Assembly (NCBI GenBank): GCA_003455595.1
Contig: DMQT01000032.1
Location: 1 to 6,036 of the forward strand
Direction: 5' to 3'
Origin: Betaproteobacteria bacterium
GTDB taxonomy: Bacteria; Pseudomonadota; Gammaproteobacteria; Burkholderiales; Sulfuriferulaceae
Length of the DNA stretch: 6,036 bases
The notes below the pieces were generated by a model, which did no database searches, was not told the origin of the DNA, and saw only the letters and a list, made by a program, of their open reading frames with translations. Positions 4,889 through 6,036 of the stretch are shown here, in pieces (the stretch's first letter is position 1; each line of letters begins with the position of its first letter). A program made the position numbers and the translations under genes.

Positions 4889-5562
4889 TGCGCCATGCGC
4901 GCCTGAATGATGGCGGCGCGGCGCAACAGCCCGCGTGCGTTGCGGTGCGTATCATAAAAACGCGGATTCGGCACCATCGCTGCCAGCTTGGCCGCCTGAC
5001 TGGCGCTCAGCCTGGCTTGCGAGACACGGTAGTAATAATGCGCGGCCGCGTTGGCGCCAAACACGCCGTTACCCCACTCGATTACGTTCATGTAGATTTC
5101 CAGGATGCGACGCTTGCTCATCATTTGCTCGATCATCACGGTAATGATGGCTTCCTCCAATTTACGCCAAGGTGTGCGGCTGCCCGACAAAAACAGGTTC
5201 TTGGCCAGTTGTTGACTGATGGTTGAGCCACCCGCCACAATCTTGCCTTTCTTCAGGTTTTTTTCCGCTGCGAGCTGGATGCCTTCCCAATCAAACCCGT
5301 CATGACTGAGAAAATGGGCGTCTTCTGCAGCCACCAGCGCACGCTTTAGATTGCCGGAAATCTGGCTATACGGCACCCATTTGTGGCGCAACGCTGCGTC
5401 GGGATTATTTTCTTGCAGCCTATTCAGGCGTTCTTCCATAAACGCACTGTTAGCGGGGTTGTGATCCACCCACCACCACACGTGCGCAAAAATCCAAAGC
5501 TGATATCCCAATACCAGTACTACCAGCCCAAGCAGACCGCGACGTAGCCATTTGAAAATCAT
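4870..5562 (-). CDS. mtgA: Monofunctional biosynthetic peptidoglycan glycosyltransferase MtgA
   Basis: This 230-residue inner-membrane enzyme polymerises lipid II into glycan strands on the periplasmic side, without a transpeptidase domain. A single membrane helix lies at residues 9-30. The GT51 domain follows: motif 1 with catalytic E80 in AAEDAHFLSHDGFDW, motif 2 GGSTISQQLAKNLFL (111-125), motif 3 with the second glutamate in WRKLEEAI (near 136-137), and motif 4 KRRILEIYMNVIEWGNGVFG (150-169). Length and motif order are normal for MtgA. The start ATG shares ATGA with the aroE stop (5559-5562), so translation is probably coupled to aroE; there is no independent Shine-Dalgarno. aroE followed by mtgA is a common order in betaproteobacteria. 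Confidence 0.95.
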   Translation of the reverse strand: MIFKWLRRGLLGLVVLVLGYQLWIFAHVWWWVDHNPANSAFMEERLNRLQENNPDAALRHKWVPYSQISGNLKRALVAAEDAHFLSHDGFDWEGIQLAAEKNLKKGKIVAGGSTISQQLAKNLFLSGSRTPWRKLEEAIITVMIEQMMSKRRILEIYMNVIEWGNGVFGANAAAHYYYRVSQARLSASQAAKLAAMVPNPRFYDTHRNARGLLRRAAIIQARMAQAAVPR

Positions 5563-6036
5563 GCTGCAGCTCGCAACGCAGTAATGACTGGCGCGGTATC
5601 TGGGTGCACCTGGCGCCAGAAATAGAATGCTGCGGCTGCCTGTTCCACTAGCATGCCCAAACCATCCGCACAGTGGGTAGCGCCTTGGCTGCGTGCAAAG
5701 CTTAAAAAAGGCGTTTCACCTTTACCGTACATCATGTCGTACGCCAGGCTTTTCGGGCTAAATATACCTAGGGGCAAAGGCGGCAATTGATCCGCTAAAC
5801 TTGCCGAGGTCGCATTAATAACCAAGTCGAACTGCATGCCGGATAACTGCGCATAGTCGCTCGCTTCAACGATGCCATACGGCTGAAATTGTTGTTTGAG
5901 TTCATGTGCACGCTGCGGGCTACGGTTGGCAATCACCAAAAAACTCGGCTGGGCTGCCAGCAATGGCAAGATCACCCCGCGTGCAGCGCCACCTGCGCCC
6001 ATCAACAAAATCCGTTTATGCGCCAGTTCAAAACCG
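5559..6036 (-). CDS. aroE: Shikimate dehydrogenase, C-terminal part, 5'-truncated by the window edge
   Basis: This is the NADP-binding and C-terminal half (158 residues) of the enzyme that reduces 3-dehydroshikimate to shikimate in aromatic amino acid synthesis. The frame is open to the window end and begins GFELAHKRILLMGAGGAARG, containing the dinucleotide loop GAGGAARG. It is followed by IANRSPQRA (the NADPH-preferring NRxxxRA position, with S instead of the commoner T), DLVINATSASL, AYDMMYGKGETPFL and DGLGMLVEQAA, all in the usual AroE order. The catalytic Lys-Asp pair and shikimate-binding Ser residues lie in the missing N-terminal half. The stop codon overlaps the mtgA start by four bases. 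The first in-frame ATG or TTG in view is internal, not the real start. Confidence 0.95.
   Translation of the reverse strand, partial: GFELAHKRILLMGAGGAARGVILPLLAAQPSFLVIANRSPQRAHELKQQFQPYGIVEASDYAQLSGMQFDLVINATSASLADQLPPLPLGIFSPKSLAYDMMYGKGETPFLSFARSQGATHCADGLGMLVEQAAAAFYFWRQVHPDTAPVITALRAAA

Overview
The window looks like a chromosomal segment from a betaproteobacterium. This rests on the RegB/RegA-type sensor-regulator pair, the aroE-mtgA gene order, the moderately high G+C and the protein style. I cannot name a genus. It holds seven intact or edge-truncated genes, one decayed gene, and two intergenic palindromes that look like binding sites for the regulator encoded here. I see no RNA genes, insertion sequences or CRISPR arrays.

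Layout from left to right: (1) the 3' end of a rhodanese-like gene on the + strand; (2) a - strand operon, regB then regA, encoding a membrane redox-sensing histidine kinase and its Fis-type response regulator, with the reading frames overlapping by 7 bases; (3) a divergent intergenic region of 107 bases with a palindrome TGCGAC-N5-GTCGCA; (4) a + strand gene for an exported TlpA-like thioredoxin with WCPPC; (5) a convergent - strand gene for an outer-membrane beta-barrel whose mature end carries CxxCxC, preceded by a near-perfect Shine-Dalgarno and a second palindrome TGTGAC-N5-GTCGCA; (6) a decayed TonB-dependent receptor on the + strand, reduced to part of its plug and a frameshifted scrap of barrel; (7) a + strand PCuAC periplasmic copper chaperone with its complete copper motif; (8) a - strand operon of aroE (cut by the window edge) and mtgA, overlapping by ATGA.

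The middle of the window (about 979-4865) reads as a redox and copper module. RegBA-type systems sense the quinone pool and redox state and control respiratory genes. In Rhodobacter the orthologous locus carries a Sco-type copper chaperone beside the kinase and regulator genes. Here a thioredoxin-like protein, a Cys-rich outer-membrane protein, a dead receptor of a type I associate with metal uptake, and PCuAC occupy a comparable neighbourhood. The two shared palindromes, each close to the RegA/PrrA consensus as I remember it, lie upstream of regB and the TlpA gene, and upstream of the Cys-rich barrel gene. My main inference is that RegA controls its own operon and this copper/thiol set. The receptor remnant suggests the strain once had an outer-membrane import step and lost it. 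The flanking genes (rhodanese, aroE, mtgA) appear to be ordinary neighbours.
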